Below are positions 39,530-48,546 of a stretch of DNA of 64,000 bases, in pieces. The stretch's first letter is position 1. Each line of letters begins with the position of its first letter. Origin of the DNA: Herminiimonas fonticola (GTDB lineage: Bacteria > Pseudomonadota > Gammaproteobacteria > Burkholderiales > Burkholderiaceae_D); assembly GCF_003293745.1 (NCBI RefSeq), contig NZ_PTLZ01000002.1, positions 620,001-684,000 of the forward strand. The letters run 5' to 3'. The notes under the pieces are model-generated. The model made no database searches. It was given only the letters and a program-made list of their open reading frames with translations, and was not told the origin of the DNA. A program made the position numbers and the translations under genes.

Positions 39530-40178
39530 AGATTTTTTCACTCGCTGGTCGAAAAAGAAAAGCGATACGGTAACGGCGCCTGATGCCGAAGTTGCGGCTA
39601 CGGATACTGCCGTGCATCCCATGACCGAGGCGCGCAGCAATGACGAAGTCACTCCGATTCCTGATGCTGCAGTCAAGCCCTTGCCGACTCAGGAAGACGT
39701 CGACAAGCTGACACATGACTCTGATTATTCCGCCTTCATGACGCAAGGGGTGGATGAGTCGGTCAAGCGTTCTGCGATGAAGAAATTATTTACCGATCCG
39801 CACTTCAACATCATGGATGGCTTGGACATCTATATCGATGATTACAATAAATTTGAACCGATCACGCCAGAATTACTGGCTTCGTTGAATCACGCGAAAG
39901 CATTGCTTGATCCCTTGTCGCAACTCAAGACTCCGATGATGCGTTTGCTGGAAAAAATACCTGAAGCACAAGAACAAGCGACAGATGGCGAGATGCCTGT
40001 GATTGGCGAACAAGTACGCGCATCGGATAGCGCGGATAACACGTCGCCTGATAATGCGCACGAAAAAGACTATGCTGAACAGCAGATACCTCAGGCAGCC
40101 GAGATTCTGCCGGATCAATCAATAGAAGAATCCAGCGTAAAAAATCCCAAAGCCAAACCTGACGTCGACGACGTTTAG
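39519..40178 (+). CDS. DUF3306 family protein (formate dehydrogenase-linked)
   Basis: 219 residues from ATG 39519, opening MAAEDFFTRWSKKKSD, the typical FxxRWSxxK start of DUF3306. The rest is low-complexity and acidic, with LTHDSDYSAFMTQGVDESVKRSAMKKLF and DGLDIYIDDYNKFEP as the conserved centre, then a long probably disordered tail. Function unknown; always found with DUF3305 in formate dehydrogenase neighbourhoods. The acidic tail and RWS head suggest an assembly or adaptor role, which is inference. Confidence 0.8.
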   Translation: MAAEDFFTRWSKKKSDTVTAPDAEVAATDTAVHPMTEARSNDEVTPIPDAAVKPLPTQEDVDKLTHDSDYSAFMTQGVDESVKRSAMKKLFTDPHFNIMDGLDIYIDDYNKFEPITPELLASLNHAKALLDPLSQLKTPMMRLLEKIPEAQEQATDGEMPVIGEQVRASDSADNTSPDNAHEKDYAEQQIPQAAEILPDQSIEESSVKNPKAKPDVDDV

Positions 40179-40213
40179 GATTGATTCAATAGCCAGCCTC
40201 TACAAGCCAGCCA

Positions 40214-42307
40214 ATGACAACAGAATTCAAAGTATGTAATTGCAATCGAACCATGCCGTTGGATGCTGCTGCAGGCGCGCAGCTTGGCGCAGCACTCGGC
40301 ACCAGCGTATTACCTGTCGCCACCGAGCTTTGCCGAAGGGAAGTCGGCGCGTACATGTCATCGCTGGATGGCGTGGACGATGTGGTTGTGGCCTGCACGC
40401 AAGAGCGCGCCTTGTTTGCCGAGATCGCACAGCAAAAGAACTCGGTTGCTCCTTTACGCTTTGTGAATATTCGCGAGACTGGCGGTTGGGGTGCGCAATC
40501 AAAAAGTGCCTTGCCGAAGGTGGCCGCTTTGCTGGCCGCCGCCGCATTGCCTGATCCAGAACCTGTACCCACTGTCGATTACCAATCGGCCGGACACGTA
40601 TTAATAGTAGGGCCGGCGGATCGCGCTTTGTCCTGGGCCAAACGTTTGGGTACGCAACTTGATGTCAGCGTTTTATTGACGGGTAATGCCGCTGGCGAGA
40701 TAGCGCAGGACAGGGAATTTCCTTGTTTCTCCGGCGATCGAGTCGCCATTACCGGTTGGCTGGGCGCATTCACAGTGAAATGGCAGCAAGCGAACCCGAT
40801 TGATCTGGAAACCTGTACGCGCTGCAATGCGTGCGTAGAAGTTTGCCCGGAAAATGCAATCGATCTGATGTATCAAATCGATCTGTCCAAATGCAAGTCG
40901 CATAGGGATTGTGTGAAGGCTTGCGGAACAATAGGTGCAATCGATTTCACACGGATTGTGACTGAACGCAGTAGTGAATTCGATTTGATTTTCGATTTGT
41001 CCGATGCGGCCTTGCTCGGCTTGCATCAACCACCGCAAGGTTATTTTGCTCCAGGTGCATCCATCGATAAACAGATGGATGAGGCCTTGAAGCTGACGCA
41101 GATGGTAGGCGAATTCAGCAAGCCAAAATTTTTCATCTACAAGGAAAAATTATGCGCGCATGGCCGCAACGGCAAGGTTGGCTGTACTTCCTGCATTGAT
41201 GTATGTTCGGCAGAAGCCGTCAGCCATAACGGCAATCTGATCAAGGTTAATCCGAATCTTTGCGTGGGTTGCGGTGCATGCACGACAGTATGTCCATCCG
41301 GCGCATTGGCCTACGCTTATCCGCGCACGACCGATACCGGTACGCGCGTGAAGACGATGTTGAATACCTACGCCAAAGCTGGCGGAGTTGAGCCCATGCT
41401 GCTTTTGCATAATCAGGAGCAGGGCGCAGCAATGGTCAGCGAGCTGGGACGGCTGGCGCAGGCTAAAGGCAAGTTGCAGGGCATGCCGGCACGCGTCATC
41501 CCGCTTGAGTTGCATCATGCAGCATCGACCGGCATAGACATCTGGCTGGCCGCAATTGCCTATGGTGCTACGCATGTAGCGATACTTACGACTACGCAAG
41601 ATGCGCCGCAATACGTGCATGCCTTGACGCAGCAAATCGATATTGCGCAAACCATATTGAGCGGTCTTGGGTATGAAGGCGTGCATCTGTCGCTAATTCA
41701 AGCAAGCAGCGTTTCGCAACTTGATGCAGCGCTTGCCGCAATCGAGCCTGCACAAGTCCCGTCAAAACGAGGATTGTTTAATGTGGCGGCGGATAAACGC
41801 AACACGCTGGAACTGGCAATCGATCATCTGAAGAGCTTTGCCCCGCTAAAACCGGATGAGATTGCTTTGCCTGCTGGTGCACCGTATGGCATGGTCATCG
41901 TGAACAAGGATGCGTGTACCTTGTGCATGTCATGCGTAGGCGCCTGTCCTGAGTCCGCGCTAAGCGATAACGCAAATTCTCCGCAGTTGCGTTTCATCGA
42001 AAAGAATTGCGTTCAATGCGGCCTGTGTGAAAAGACCTGCCCTGAAAATGCAATCACGCTGGCACCGCGCTTGTTGCTGACGGATGCGGCAAAAAATCTG
42101 CAGGTCTTGTATGAAGCAGAGCCATATCATTGCATCAGCTGCCAAAAACCATTTGGTACGACAAAGATGATTGAAAACATGGTGAGCAAGCTCTCTTTGC
42201 ACGGCGCATTCTCCGGCAATATCGACAGACTCAAGATGTGTTCAGACTGCCGTGTTATTGACATGATGGCCAACAAAACCGAATCGTCGATCGCAGATTT
42301 GAAGTGA
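40214..42307 (+). CDS. Multi-cluster 4Fe-4S protein of the formate dehydrogenase locus
   Basis: 697 residues. Three paired ferredoxin-like regions: CTRCNACVEVCP with KCKSHRDCVKAC; CTSCIDVC with CVGCGACTTVCP; and CTLCMSCVGACP with CVQCGLCEKTCP, enough for up to six [4Fe-4S] clusters. The N-terminus has VCNCNRTMPLD, and the C-terminus YHCISCQKP plus KMCSDCRV, a possible extra metal site. Regions between clusters look like a cryptic Rossmann-type fold. No signal peptide, so cytoplasmic. Homologues lie beside DUF3305/3306 and fdh genes; role in electron delivery or maturation is unknown. Confidence 0.83.
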   Translation: MTTEFKVCNCNRTMPLDAAAGAQLGAALGTSVLPVATELCRREVGAYMSSLDGVDDVVVACTQERALFAEIAQQKNSVAPLRFVNIRETGGWGAQSKSALPKVAALLAAAALPDPEPVPTVDYQSAGHVLIVGPADRALSWAKRLGTQLDVSVLLTGNAAGEIAQDREFPCFSGDRVAITGWLGAFTVKWQQANPIDLETCTRCNACVEVCPENAIDLMYQIDLSKCKSHRDCVKACGTIGAIDFTRIVTERSSEFDLIFDLSDAALLGLHQPPQGYFAPGASIDKQMDEALKLTQMVGEFSKPKFFIYKEKLCAHGRNGKVGCTSCIDVCSAEAVSHNGNLIKVNPNLCVGCGACTTVCPSGALAYAYPRTTDTGTRVKTMLNTYAKAGGVEPMLLLHNQEQGAAMVSELGRLAQAKGKLQGMPARVIPLELHHAASTGIDIWLAAIAYGATHVAILTTTQDAPQYVHALTQQIDIAQTILSGLGYEGVHLSLIQASSVSQLDAALAAIEPAQVPSKRGLFNVAADKRNTLELAIDHLKSFAPLKPDEIALPAGAPYGMVIVNKDACTLCMSCVGACPESALSDNANSPQLRFIEKNCVQCGLCEKTCPENAITLAPRLLLTDAAKNLQVLYEAEPYHCISCQKPFGTTKMIENMVSKLSLHGAFSGNIDRLKMCSDCRVIDMMANKTESSIADLK

Positions 42308-42395
42308 ATAGAAGCAGTTGAGTAATTGGTTTGTAACGGACTGTGATGGATGAAATGCGGTCTATTCATTTAAATAAAAGTACTGACAGGCTCAC

Positions 42396-43010
42396 ATGAC
42401 AAGCACCCAGGCAATCAAGTTTGAATCGCAAGATCAAGGTGAAGAAACCGCACGCGCTGATCTTTATGGTTTGTTGGCGACCCTGTTGTATGCGCCACCA
42501 CCGCAAGCTTTGTTAACTACGATAGGCAGTGCAGTGGTGCAGGGCGACAGTCTGCTGGAGCATGCATGGGCTGATCTGGTCGCTGCTTGCAAGACAGCGC
42601 AGCAAGAAGCTGTGCGCGAAGAATATGAATTGCTCTTTATCGGCGTGGGTAAGCCGGAAGTGATGCTGTACGGCTCGTTTTATCTTTCCGGCTTTTTGAT
42701 GGAAAAACCCTTGGCGGAGCTGCGTACTGATTTATCGCTGTTGGGTTTGCAACGATCGGACGATGTGGTTGAGAGTGAAGATCATCTGGCATCACTATGT
42801 GAAGTGATGCGCTACTTGATTGCCGCTGATGACGTGGTGCATGCGAATCTCGCAGTGCAGGAGAAGTTTTTCAATACGCATATGCGTGCCTGGGTGCTGG
42901 ATTGCTGTAATGCGCTGGAATCCAGCTCAAACGCAAATTTCTACAAACCGGTGGCGCGCCTGGCGCATGCATTTTTTGAAGTTGAAATGCAGGCTTTCGA
43001 TATGGCTTAG
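42396..43010 (+). CDS. TorD/DmsD-family molybdoenzyme chaperone
   Basis: 204 residues, all helical in character, of the TorD/DmsD/NarJ chaperone family: RADLYGLLATLLYAPPPQ, EYELLFIGVGKPEVMLYGSFYLSGFLMEKPL and FFNTHMRAWVLDCCNAL. Such chaperones bind the Tat signal of a molybdoenzyme and hold it until the cofactor is inserted. Here the obvious client is the formate dehydrogenase catalytic subunit downstream (and perhaps the small Tat protein). Confidence 0.88.
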   Translation: MTSTQAIKFESQDQGEETARADLYGLLATLLYAPPPQALLTTIGSAVVQGDSLLEHAWADLVAACKTAQQEAVREEYELLFIGVGKPEVMLYGSFYLSGFLMEKPLAELRTDLSLLGLQRSDDVVESEDHLASLCEVMRYLIAADDVVHANLAVQEKFFNTHMRAWVLDCCNALESSSNANFYKPVARLAHAFFEVEMQAFDMA

Positions 43011-43115
43011 TTGATATGGTTCAGCCATGTCAGATTCAAATTTATTAATAAAATTACAAATATTTTTGAGTTTGAAGCTGGTTTTACCCTGAAAAAGTGC
43101 AATTTTTATTATTTA

Positions 43116-43131
43116 TGGCGTGCAAGTTGCA
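43116..43131 (+). promoter_or_regulatory. Candidate sigma-54 (-24/-12) promoter of the fdh structural operon
   Basis: TGGCGTGCAAGTTGCA matches the -24/-12 layout TGGCrYG-N4-TTGCw with exact spacing. It lies in a 201-base AT-rich gap, 80 bases before the first structural gene of the operon. No enhancer-binding site was identified upstream. Confidence 0.55.
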
Positions 43132-43211
43132 AAAAGGTATGCTAAGTTGTGAAAATAGTACATAGGAATTAAAAAACATATTACGTCCTGCCCCAATTAC
43201 AGGAGACGATC

Positions 43212-43412
43212 ATGTCCGAGCAATCCCGCATTCCCCGCCGTACTTTCTTCGCAGGCTTGGGCTTAGTCGCCGCAGCCGGCGTTGCCGCCAAATTAGCTCC
43301 CGAATCTGCAACTTCTGCCCTGGAAAACGCACTGTCCCCGCAAGAGCCTGAAGGCGACAGCTACCGTTTGACAGAGCACGTCAAAAAATACTACCGCACC
43401 ACCACAATTTAA
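43212..43412 (+). CDS. Small Tat-signal protein of the formate dehydrogenase operon
   Basis: 66 residues with a twin-arginine signal: SRIPRRTFFAGLGLVAAAGVA. The mature part is only about 40 residues, ending EHVKKYYRTTTI, without cysteines. Comparable small Tat proteins precede the catalytic subunit gene in many Fdh3-type operons. It might be a subunit or piggyback factor for export; function not established. It sits 15 bases before the catalytic gene, with AGGAGA ahead of its ATG. Confidence 0.8.
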   Translation: MSEQSRIPRRTFFAGLGLVAAAGVAAKLAPESATSALENALSPQEPEGDSYRLTEHVKKYYRTTTI

Positions 43413-43427
43413 TTACGAGGTGACGTC

Positions 43428-46394
43428 ATGCTGTTAACTCGCAAAAGTAACGCTGCAGAGCGTTCGCCTGCTCGCTTCACATCCAGCCTTGCCGATAGTC
43501 TGTCGCGTGCTTTGCCGACTATGGACAGACGCGGTTTTCTCAAGCGTTCCGGCATTGGTATCGGTGCTGGTATTGCTGCCGCACAGCTCGGGCTGATTCA
43601 AAAAGCCAAAGCAGCAGAAGGCGGAAAAGCTGCAGCAGGTGGCAGCAAGATCGAAGTAAAACGTACAGTCTGTACGCACTGTTCAGTCGGTTGCGCATCG
43701 GATGCGATCGTTGAGAACGGCGTGTGGGTGAGACAGGAGCCGGTGTTTGATTCGCCGCTTAACCTCGGTGCGCATTGCGCCAAAGGTGCAGCATTGCGTG
43801 AGCATGGTCACGGTGAGTATCGCCTGAAATACCCGATGAAACTGGTCAACGGAAAATACCAGCGCATCAGCTGGGATCAGGCGATGAATGAAATCACAGC
43901 CAAGATGCTGGATATCAAAAAAGTCAGCGGCCCTGATTCTGTTTTCTTCGTCGGTTCTTCCAAGCACAATAATGAACAAGCTGCGCTGTTGCGCAAATTC
44001 GTTTCTTTCTTCGGTACCAATAACACCGATCATCAAGCCCGTATTTGCCACTCAACCACGGTCGCTGGTGTAGCTAATACCTGGGGTTATGGCGCGATGA
44101 CCAATAGTTACAACGACATGCAGAATTCAAAAGCTGCGTTGTACATCGGTTCCAATGCGGCTGAAGCACATCCGGTTTCCATGCTGCATATGCTGCACGC
44201 GAAGGAAACCGGTACCAAGATGATCGTGGTAGATCCGCGCTTTACGCGCACGGCCGCAAAAGCTGATCAATACATACGCATACGCTCCGGTTCGGACATT
44301 CCTTTCCTGTGGGGCGTGCTGTATCACATCTTCAAAAACGGCTGGGAAGACAAACAGTACATTCACGATCGCGTCTATGGCATGGAAAAAGTCAGAGACG
44401 AAGTCATGAAATGGACACCGGAAAAAGTTGAAGAAGCCTGCGGTGTGCCGGAAGCAGAAGTCTATAAAGCCGCAGAAACGATGGCAAAAAATCGACCATC
44501 TACCATCGTGTGGTGTATGGGACAAACGCAGCACTCGATCGGTAACGCGATGGTGCGTGCCTCCTGCATTCTGCAACTGGCTTTGGGTAATGTAGGTAAA
44601 TCCGGCGGTGGCACAAATATTTTCCGCGGCCACGATAACGTACAAGGTGCGACCGATGTAGGTCCTAATCCTGATTCGCTGCCGGGCTATTACGGCCTAG
44701 CCACTGGTTCATGGAAGCACTGGTGTGCGGTATGGGGCGTCGATTATGAGTGGGTGAAGAAACAGTACGTTTCGCAAGCCATGATGGAAAAATCCGGCAC
44801 TACGGTATCGCGCTGGGTCGATGCTGTGCTCGAGAAAAGCGAAAATATAGATCAGGACAACACGGTCAAGGGTGTGCTGTTCTGGGGCCATGCGCCAAAT
44901 TCGCAGACCCGCGGGCTAGATATGAAAAAAGCCTTCGACAAGCTCGATTTGTTGGTCGTCATTGATCCCTATCCATCCGCGACGGCAGCGATGGCGGCGA
45001 TGAAAGTTGATGGACAGGAACTTAATCCGAATCGTGCTGTTTATCTATTGCCGGCTGCGACTCAGTTTGAAACATCTGGCTCGGTGACAGCGTCGAATCG
45101 CTCTCTGCAATGGCGTGAAAAAGTAATCGAACCATTGTTCGAGTCGCGCACCGATCACATGATCATGTATCAGATGGCGCAAAAACTGGGTTTTGGCAAA
45201 GAGCTGGTCGCCAAGATTAAACTGGTTCCAGGCAAGGGCGGCATGATGGAGCCGGAACCGGAAGCCATGCTGGAAGAAATCAATCGTGGTTCATGGACCA
45301 TCGGTTATACCGGCCAATCACCGCTGCGTCTGAAAGCACATATGCGCAATATGCATATGTTCGATGTGAAGACATTGAAATGCAGCGGCGGCAAGGATGC
45401 TGCAACCGGTTACGACCTGACCGGCGATTATTTTGGTTTGCCATGGCCTTGCTATGGCACACCAGAGTTGAAGCATCCAGGCTCCCCTAATCTCTATGAC
45501 ACGTCCAAAACAATGATGGAAGGTGGCGGTAATTTCCGCGCCAACTTCGGTGTCGAAAAAGATGGCGTTAGCTTGCTCGCGGAAGACGGTTCACACAGCA
45601 AGAACGCGGAAATTACAACCGGTTATCCAGAGTTTGATCACATCCTGCTGAAAAAACTCGGTTGGTGGGATGACCTCACCGATGCAGAGAAAAAAGCTGC
45701 GGAAGGCAAGAACTGGAAAACCGATCTTTCCGGCGGTATTCAACGTGTGACGATGAAAGTGCATGGTGTGCATCCATGGGGGAATGCGAAGGCACGTGCT
45801 GTGGTCTGGAACTTCCCTGATCCAGTGCCGCTGCATCGCGAACCTATCTACGGTACACGTCCGGATCTGGTTGCCAAATATCCGACGCACGATGACAAGA
45901 AAGGTTTCTGGCGCATGCCGACCTTGTACAAGTCGCTACAAGACAAGAATGTCGAAGCCAAGCTGTACGAAAAGTTTCCTATCATTCTTACTTCAGGACG
46001 TCTGGTCGAGTACGAAGGTGGCGGCGAAGAAACACGTTCGAATCCTTGGTTGGCCGAATTGCAGCAAGATAACTTTGTCGAGATCAATCCAAAAGCAGCA
46101 TCCGATCGCGGCATACGTAATGGCGACTATGTGATTGTCAGCACACCGACCGGAGCGCGCATCAAGGTCAAGGCTTTGGTGACGATGCGTGTCGGTGTAG
46201 ACACTGCCTTTATCCCTTTCCATTTTTCGGGCTGGTGGCAGGGCAAGGACATGATCGATTCGTATCCAGAAGGCGCACATCCTATCGTGCGTGGTGAAGC
46301 GGTGAATACTGCAACGACTTACGGTTACGACTCGGTCACGATGATGCAGGAAAGCAAGACCACCATTTGCAATATCGAGAAGGCAGCGGCGTGA
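43428..46394 (+). CDS. fdhA: Formate dehydrogenase catalytic (alpha) subunit, Mo/W-bis-MGD
   Basis: 988 residues. Oxidises formate to CO2 at a bis-MGD-bound Mo or W. Tat signal MDRRGFLKRSGIGIGAGIAA begins at residue 32, so the enzyme is exported folded and faces the periplasm. [4Fe-4S] cysteines in VCTHCSVGC (from residue 82) and HCAKG. The metal ligand is Cys207 in RICHST (codon TGC), followed by the catalytic His208; it is not selenocysteine. MGD-binding segments include GHDNVQGATDVGP and the C-terminal molydopterin dinucleotide domain (PIILTSGRLVEYEGGGEETRS). Followed by the Fe-S and cytochrome subunits. Confidence 0.95.
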   Translation: MLLTRKSNAAERSPARFTSSLADSLSRALPTMDRRGFLKRSGIGIGAGIAAAQLGLIQKAKAAEGGKAAAGGSKIEVKRTVCTHCSVGCASDAIVENGVWVRQEPVFDSPLNLGAHCAKGAALREHGHGEYRLKYPMKLVNGKYQRISWDQAMNEITAKMLDIKKVSGPDSVFFVGSSKHNNEQAALLRKFVSFFGTNNTDHQARICHSTTVAGVANTWGYGAMTNSYNDMQNSKAALYIGSNAAEAHPVSMLHMLHAKETGTKMIVVDPRFTRTAAKADQYIRIRSGSDIPFLWGVLYHIFKNGWEDKQYIHDRVYGMEKVRDEVMKWTPEKVEEACGVPEAEVYKAAETMAKNRPSTIVWCMGQTQHSIGNAMVRASCILQLALGNVGKSGGGTNIFRGHDNVQGATDVGPNPDSLPGYYGLATGSWKHWCAVWGVDYEWVKKQYVSQAMMEKSGTTVSRWVDAVLEKSENIDQDNTVKGVLFWGHAPNSQTRGLDMKKAFDKLDLLVVIDPYPSATAAMAAMKVDGQELNPNRAVYLLPAATQFETSGSVTASNRSLQWREKVIEPLFESRTDHMIMYQMAQKLGFGKELVAKIKLVPGKGGMMEPEPEAMLEEINRGSWTIGYTGQSPLRLKAHMRNMHMFDVKTLKCSGGKDAATGYDLTGDYFGLPWPCYGTPELKHPGSPNLYDTSKTMMEGGGNFRANFGVEKDGVSLLAEDGSHSKNAEITTGYPEFDHILLKKLGWWDDLTDAEKKAAEGKNWKTDLSGGIQRVTMKVHGVHPWGNAKARAVVWNFPDPVPLHREPIYGTRPDLVAKYPTHDDKKGFWRMPTLYKSLQDKNVEAKLYEKFPIILTSGRLVEYEGGGEETRSNPWLAELQQDNFVEINPKAASDRGIRNGDYVIVSTPTGARIKVKALVTMRVGVDTAFIPFHFSGWWQGKDMIDSYPEGAHPIVRGEAVNTATTYGYDSVTMMQESKTTICNIEKAAA

Positions 46395-46468
46395 TTATCA
46401 GCGGTAGAAACAACGAGCAGTGAACAGCACAGCACAAGCAGCAAATATAAATCGTTGAACGTTGATAA
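46395..46468 (+). other. Long-range inverted repeat between fdhA and fdhB
   Basis: TTATCAGCG (46395-46403) and CGTTGATAA (46460-46468) can pair over nine bases with one wobble, enclosing 56 bases that include no gene. It could shape the mRNA between the catalytic and Fe-S subunit genes. Weak evidence. Confidence 0.25.
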
Positions 46469-46490
46469 GAATAGCTAAGGAGAGATCAAA

Positions 46491-47123
46491 ATGGCACGAA
46501 TGAAATTCATCTGCGATGCAGAGCGCTGTATCGAATGCAATGGCTGCGTGACCGCGTGCAAAAACGAGCATGAAGTGCCGTGGGGCGTCAATCGACGACG
46601 CGTAGTCACGGTCAACGATGGCATAGTCGGACAGGAAAAATCGATCTCAGTCGCCTGCATGCATTGTTCCGATGCGCCTTGCATGGCGGTTTGCCCGGTC
46701 GATTGCTTCTATCGCACCGACGAAGGTGTGGTCTTGCATGACAAGGATATCTGTATCGGTTGCGGTTACTGCTCGTATGCTTGCCCGTTCGGCGCACCAC
46801 AATTTCCATCCAATGGCACCTTCGGTTTACGCGGCAAAATGGATAAATGTACATTCTGCGCCGGCGGTCCGGAAGAGAATGGTTCGAAAGCAGAGTTTGA
46901 GAAATACGGACGCAATCGTCTGGCTGAAGGCAAGTTGCCGGCTTGTGCTGAAATGTGTTCAACCAAAGCCCTGTTGGGTGGCGATGGCGATGTGATTGCC
47001 GATATTTTCCGAGCTCGCGTACTGCGTCGAGGCAAAGGCAGTGAAGTCTGGGGTTGGGGCACCGCTTATGGCAAGTCACATAATCCGGAAGCGAAAGCAC
47101 CTCCAGCGGAGAAAAAATCATGA
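46491..47123 (+). CDS. fdhB: Formate dehydrogenase iron-sulfur (beta) subunit
   Basis: 210 residues with four ferredoxin-like cysteine groups: CIECNGCVTACKNEH, CMHCSDAPCMAVCP, CIGCGYCSYACPFG and CTFCAGG with the distant CAEMC, giving four [4Fe-4S] clusters that carry electrons from the catalytic subunit to the cytochrome b. It has no Tat signal and would be exported with FdhA as a complex. AGGAGA precedes its start. The stop overlaps the next small gene. Confidence 0.94.
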   Translation: MARMKFICDAERCIECNGCVTACKNEHEVPWGVNRRRVVTVNDGIVGQEKSISVACMHCSDAPCMAVCPVDCFYRTDEGVVLHDKDICIGCGYCSYACPFGAPQFPSNGTFGLRGKMDKCTFCAGGPEENGSKAEFEKYGRNRLAEGKLPACAEMCSTKALLGGDGDVIADIFRARVLRRGKGSEVWGWGTAYGKSHNPEAKAPPAEKKS

Positions 47124-47347
47124 TGCGTACCCTATTGATTTCATTACTTGCGTTGGGCATGTTTGGCTGCAGTGAAACAAGCCAATCGCAAGCCGATGCG
47201 CGTGTGTCCGGCGACGTGCCTCCCTATAAGGGCGCAGTGAACGATCCTTATGTGATCAAGGGCTGGACAGCCGGCAACAAGACCGAGTGGGATACGCAAA
47301 TGCGTAATCGCGCACAAGCACAGAACGAGTACGTGAAAGTCAATTAA
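47120..47347 (+). CDS. Small putative lipoprotein of the fdh operon
   Basis: 75 residues. Starts MMRTLLISLLALGMFGCSET: a short hydrophobic leader and a Cys at residue 17 that resembles a lipobox, though -3/-2 (Met-Phe) are not canonical. The mature part contains PPYKGAVNDPYVIKGWTAGN and ends charged. It overlaps the fdhB stop by four bases (ATGA) and is followed by the cytochrome gene 22 bases later. No function known; a small periplasmic subunit or assembly factor is possible. Confidence 0.72.
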   Translation: MMRTLLISLLALGMFGCSETSQSQADARVSGDVPPYKGAVNDPYVIKGWTAGNKTEWDTQMRNRAQAQNEYVKVN

Positions 47348-47369
47348 GGCATTCACGAGGAGAATGATC

Positions 47370-48536
47370 ATGCATACATGGTTCGCCAAACTCGCTATCG
47401 GTTTGTCGCTGCTTGTTGCGACCGCCGGTATAACGTCGGCTCAAACGAATCAAACTGCTGCAAATAAAGCTGCAGAATCCAAAGCGGAAGCAACACCGCC
47501 GCCGGCGGTACAAAATATGTCGAATATTCAATCCGACGATATTTTGTACATGAAACAGAATCAGGCTGAACGTACTCAGGTTCAGCCGGGTAATCTGGCG
47601 CCGGTTTATCGTCAAATAAAAGAGGGTGGCGAACACTACTCCAGCCTGCCTGCACTGGAAGCAGGTGTGTTGATACAGCCTAAAGCACAGTTTCCAGGGC
47701 AAGCCCGTGCAACGACTGCGGGTGAAGCCTGGCGACAATATCGCAATGGCCCGCTGACGACATACGGTGGCTGGCTGATCATTGTTGCTGTCGTGGGGAT
47801 AGCGGCTTTTTACTTGGCGGTTGGCACCATCAAATTGAAAAGCGGACGTACTGGCCGCCTGATCGAGCGCTTTACATCGTTCGAGCGCACCGCGCACTGG
47901 ACAGTCGCCATCAGCTTTCTGACTCTGGCACTTACAGGTCTGATCATGTTGTTTGGTAAATATGTCGTGTTGCCGGTATTTGGCCATACTGCGTTCGGCT
48001 GGCTCGCGTATGCGTGCAAGAACGTACATAACTTTGTCGGACCGGTGTTTACCGTTGCTCTCATCGTGATGTTCGCAATTTTCGTCAAGGATAACTTCCC
48101 GGCCAAAGCGGACTGGCAATGGTTGAAGAATCTGGGCGGTGCACGTGGTCATGCCAGCGCAGGTCGCTTCAATGCCGGTGAAAAATTATGGTTCTGGGGC
48201 GGCCTGGTCTTTCTAGGCTTGATCGTCAGCGCATCCGGTTTTGTACTCGACATGCTGGTGCCTGGCATTCTGTACACCCGCGGCAATATGCAGATTGCCA
48301 ACGTGATTCATCTAGTGGGTGCGGTAATGGTATTCAGCGCATCGCTTGCGCATATCTACATCGGTACGCTCGGGATGGAGGGTGCTTTCGAGGCGATGTC
48401 GACAGGTTATGTCGACGATGCGTGGGCCAAGGAGCATCACGATATCTGGTATCAGGAAATTGAAAGCGGCAAAGTCCCACGTGTTCGCAGTGAAAAAAGT
48501 GCGGATAAACTGGGTATTCCGGCCAAGGCTGTCTAA
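47370..48536 (+). CDS. fdhC: Formate dehydrogenase cytochrome b (gamma) subunit
   Basis: 388 residues from ATG 47370, chosen because GAGGAG lies seven bases before it. An N-terminal signal peptide (to about TSAQTNQ) and a ~110-residue periplasmic stretch come first, then four membrane helices of the FdnI type with heme-ligand His in FTSFERTAHWTVAI, VHNFVGPVFT and VIHLVGAVMVFSASLAHIYIG. It anchors the enzyme and passes electrons to quinone. The N-terminal exported extension is also known from epsilon- and betaproteobacterial Fdh gamma subunits. Confidence 0.92.
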   Translation: MHTWFAKLAIGLSLLVATAGITSAQTNQTAANKAAESKAEATPPPAVQNMSNIQSDDILYMKQNQAERTQVQPGNLAPVYRQIKEGGEHYSSLPALEAGVLIQPKAQFPGQARATTAGEAWRQYRNGPLTTYGGWLIIVAVVGIAAFYLAVGTIKLKSGRTGRLIERFTSFERTAHWTVAISFLTLALTGLIMLFGKYVVLPVFGHTAFGWLAYACKNVHNFVGPVFTVALIVMFAIFVKDNFPAKADWQWLKNLGGARGHASAGRFNAGEKLWFWGGLVFLGLIVSASGFVLDMLVPGILYTRGNMQIANVIHLVGAVMVFSASLAHIYIGTLGMEGAFEAMSTGYVDDAWAKEHHDIWYQEIESGKVPRVRSEKSADKLGIPAKAV

Positions 48537-48546
48537 GGAGGCATAC

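Noticed and set aside
44040-44051. Possible selenocysteine at the formate dehydrogenase active site
   Set aside because: The codon is TGC (Cys207) and no in-frame TGA or SECIS-like hairpin follows; the enzyme is a Cys form.
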